Shown piece by piece: positions 49,071-49,974 of a DNA stretch of 49,974 bases (positions are counted from its first letter, which is position 1; the number at the start of each line of letters is the position of its first letter). Source of the DNA: Catenulispora pinistramenti. Its GTDB lineage: Bacteria > Actinomycetota > Actinomycetes > Streptomycetales > Catenulisporaceae. The stretch spans positions 1-49,974 of the forward strand of contig NZ_JAAFYZ010000060.1 of NCBI RefSeq assembly GCF_018274385.1. The letters run 5' to 3'. A program made the translations under genes and the position numbers. The notes beneath the pieces were generated by a model. The model did no database searches, was not told where the DNA came from, and saw only the letters and a program-made list of their open reading frames with translations.

Positions 49071-49974
49071 CGGTCGACGTGCCGCAGCGGAACAGCGGCG
49101 AGGGAGGCGTGGACGACGGCATCGGCGTCACCGCCCTCCTGGTCGCCGCGGCCCGCGCGATCGAGACCCACCGCCCCGACAGCCTGGCCCAGGACCCCTA
49201 CGCCGAGCACTTCGTCCGCGCCGCACCGGCCTCCGCGGGCTGGCCCGTCCACCCCCAACAGGTCCCAGACGGCGACGCCAACCCCCTGTGGGGCCGCTTC
49301 GCACGCTACTTCGGCCTACGAACCAGGGTCCTGGACGACTTCCTCCACCAATCGGTACACGCGGGCGCACGCCAAGTCGTCCTCCTCGGAGCCGGCCTCG
49401 ACTCCCGGGCATACCGCCTCGACTGGCCCCCCGACTGCGTGATCTTCGAGATCGACAGAGAAGGCGTCCTGGCCTTCAAGCACAAGGTCCTCAACCGCCT
49501 GGCGGCCACCCCGAAGGCCACACGCATCCCGATCCCGATCGACCTCCGCGCCGACTGGGTCACAGCACTGACCACCGCCGGCTTCGACCCGACGGCACCA
49601 ACCGCCTGGCTGGCCGAGGGCCTCCTGTTCTACCTACCCAGCGCCGCCGAGACGCAGCTCATCCACGCGCTGGACCGCCTGGCCGCGCCGGGCAGCGCGC
49701 TGGCCTTCGAGGTGAAACTCGACAAGGACTTGATGGAGTACCGGGACAGCCCGCTGTACACCGCGACGAGAGAGCAGATCGGCATCGACCTGCTGCACCT
49801 GTTCGCGAAGGAGCCACGGCCCGACTCCGCGGGCGCCTTGGCGCAGAGGGGTTGGTCCACGACGGTCCATATCCCCTTCGATTTCACTCGGCGGCTCGGG
49901 CGGGGGCCGCTGCCTGAATCGAATGATGCGTTGGCTGGCAATCGGTGGGTGTTTGCGGAGAAGGTGGGTGGGGG
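49067..49974 (+). CDS. PPM1/LCMT-type SAM-dependent methyltransferase (partial, cut by window end)
   Basis: At least 302 residues from ATG 49067, sharing ATGA with the preceding stop; no stop occurs before the window ends. GIGVTALLVAAARAIETHRPDSLAQDPYAE, then RTRVLDDFL, QVVLLGAGLDSRAYRLDWP (SAM-binding loop), FEIDREGVLAFK and WLAEGLLFYLP are the signatures of the TIGR00027/COG3315 methyltransferases, related to leucine carboxyl methyltransferase and found in polyketide pathways. It would methylate a carboxylate or hydroxyl. The final 100 bases use many A/T-ending codons, unlike the rest of the gene. Family length suggests only a few residues are missing. Confidence 0.9.
   Translation, partial: MTVDVPQRNSGEGGVDDGIGVTALLVAAARAIETHRPDSLAQDPYAEHFVRAAPASAGWPVHPQQVPDGDANPLWGRFARYFGLRTRVLDDFLHQSVHAGARQVVLLGAGLDSRAYRLDWPPDCVIFEIDREGVLAFKHKVLNRLAATPKATRIPIPIDLRADWVTALTTAGFDPTAPTAWLAEGLLFYLPSAAETQLIHALDRLAAPGSALAFEVKLDKDLMEYRDSPLYTATREQIGIDLLHLFAKEPRPDSAGALAQRGWSTTVHIPFDFTRRLGRGPLPESNDALAGNRWVFAEKVGG

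Noticed and set aside
45141..49974. Methanofuran or C1-transfer operon
   Set aside because: Apart from MfnB there is no MfnA, C, D, E or F, formyltransferase or tetrahydromethanopterin gene in view, so a full methanofuran pathway is not supported here.

Overview
This is a very high-GC window with strong G/C at third codon positions, GTG and leaderless-looking starts, and abundant LysR/MarR/PadR/LuxR regulators. That points to a large-genome, soil-type actinobacterium. The Streptomyces/Catenulispora neighbourhood is a guess from gene style, not something proven here. I see no rRNA, tRNA, CRISPR array, transposase or phage gene.

Layout. 1-1318 is almost gene-free and repeat-rich, with a 77-bp perfect inverted repeat. 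1319-7575 is an accessory, decaying stretch: two LysR regulators, short-chain dehydrogenases and a SnoaL-like protein mixed with damaged genes (an internally deleted amidohydrolase, a 3'-truncated SDR, and a frameshifted DUF4331-like remnant abutting a 5'-truncated AraC gene). 7673-20444 is a surface or exopolysaccharide locus: polysaccharide deacetylase, two GT2 and three GT4 glycosyltransferases, a DUF2206-type polytopic membrane protein, two small membrane proteins, a Wzx-like flippase and a PslG-like secreted glycoside hydrolase. 20683-24573 holds a zinc-ribbon L28 gene (rpmB) behind a terminator-like leader hairpin, an ATP-grasp enzyme, a flavoprotein and a DUF1295 membrane protein. 24575-33877 has a giant LuxR (LAL) regulator, a CocE-type hydrolase, a cupin, a MarR/quinone-oxidoreductase divergon and two alpha/beta hydrolases, one with a Cys nucleophile. 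33887-37637 looks like a drug-response module: MarR with a DMT exporter, then PadR with a rifampicin-monooxygenase-like flavoprotein, each with a visible palindromic operator. 37684-44618 has a DUF574 methyltransferase, an OSBS/NAAAR enolase-superfamily enzyme and a divergent pair of secreted glycosidases (GH89 and GH76) around an operator-like palindrome.

The right edge (45141-49974) is the most interesting part. It is a tightly packed operon of an EF-hand protein, a bacterial MfnB homologue (the enzyme that builds a furan ring from two glyceraldehyde-3-phosphates in methanofuran biosynthesis), an aldehyde dehydrogenase, a zinc alcohol dehydrogenase and a PPM1-type methyltransferase cut by the window end. 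No methanogenesis gene is visible, so I infer a dedicated pathway to a furan metabolite, with the dehydrogenases and methyltransferase tailoring it.
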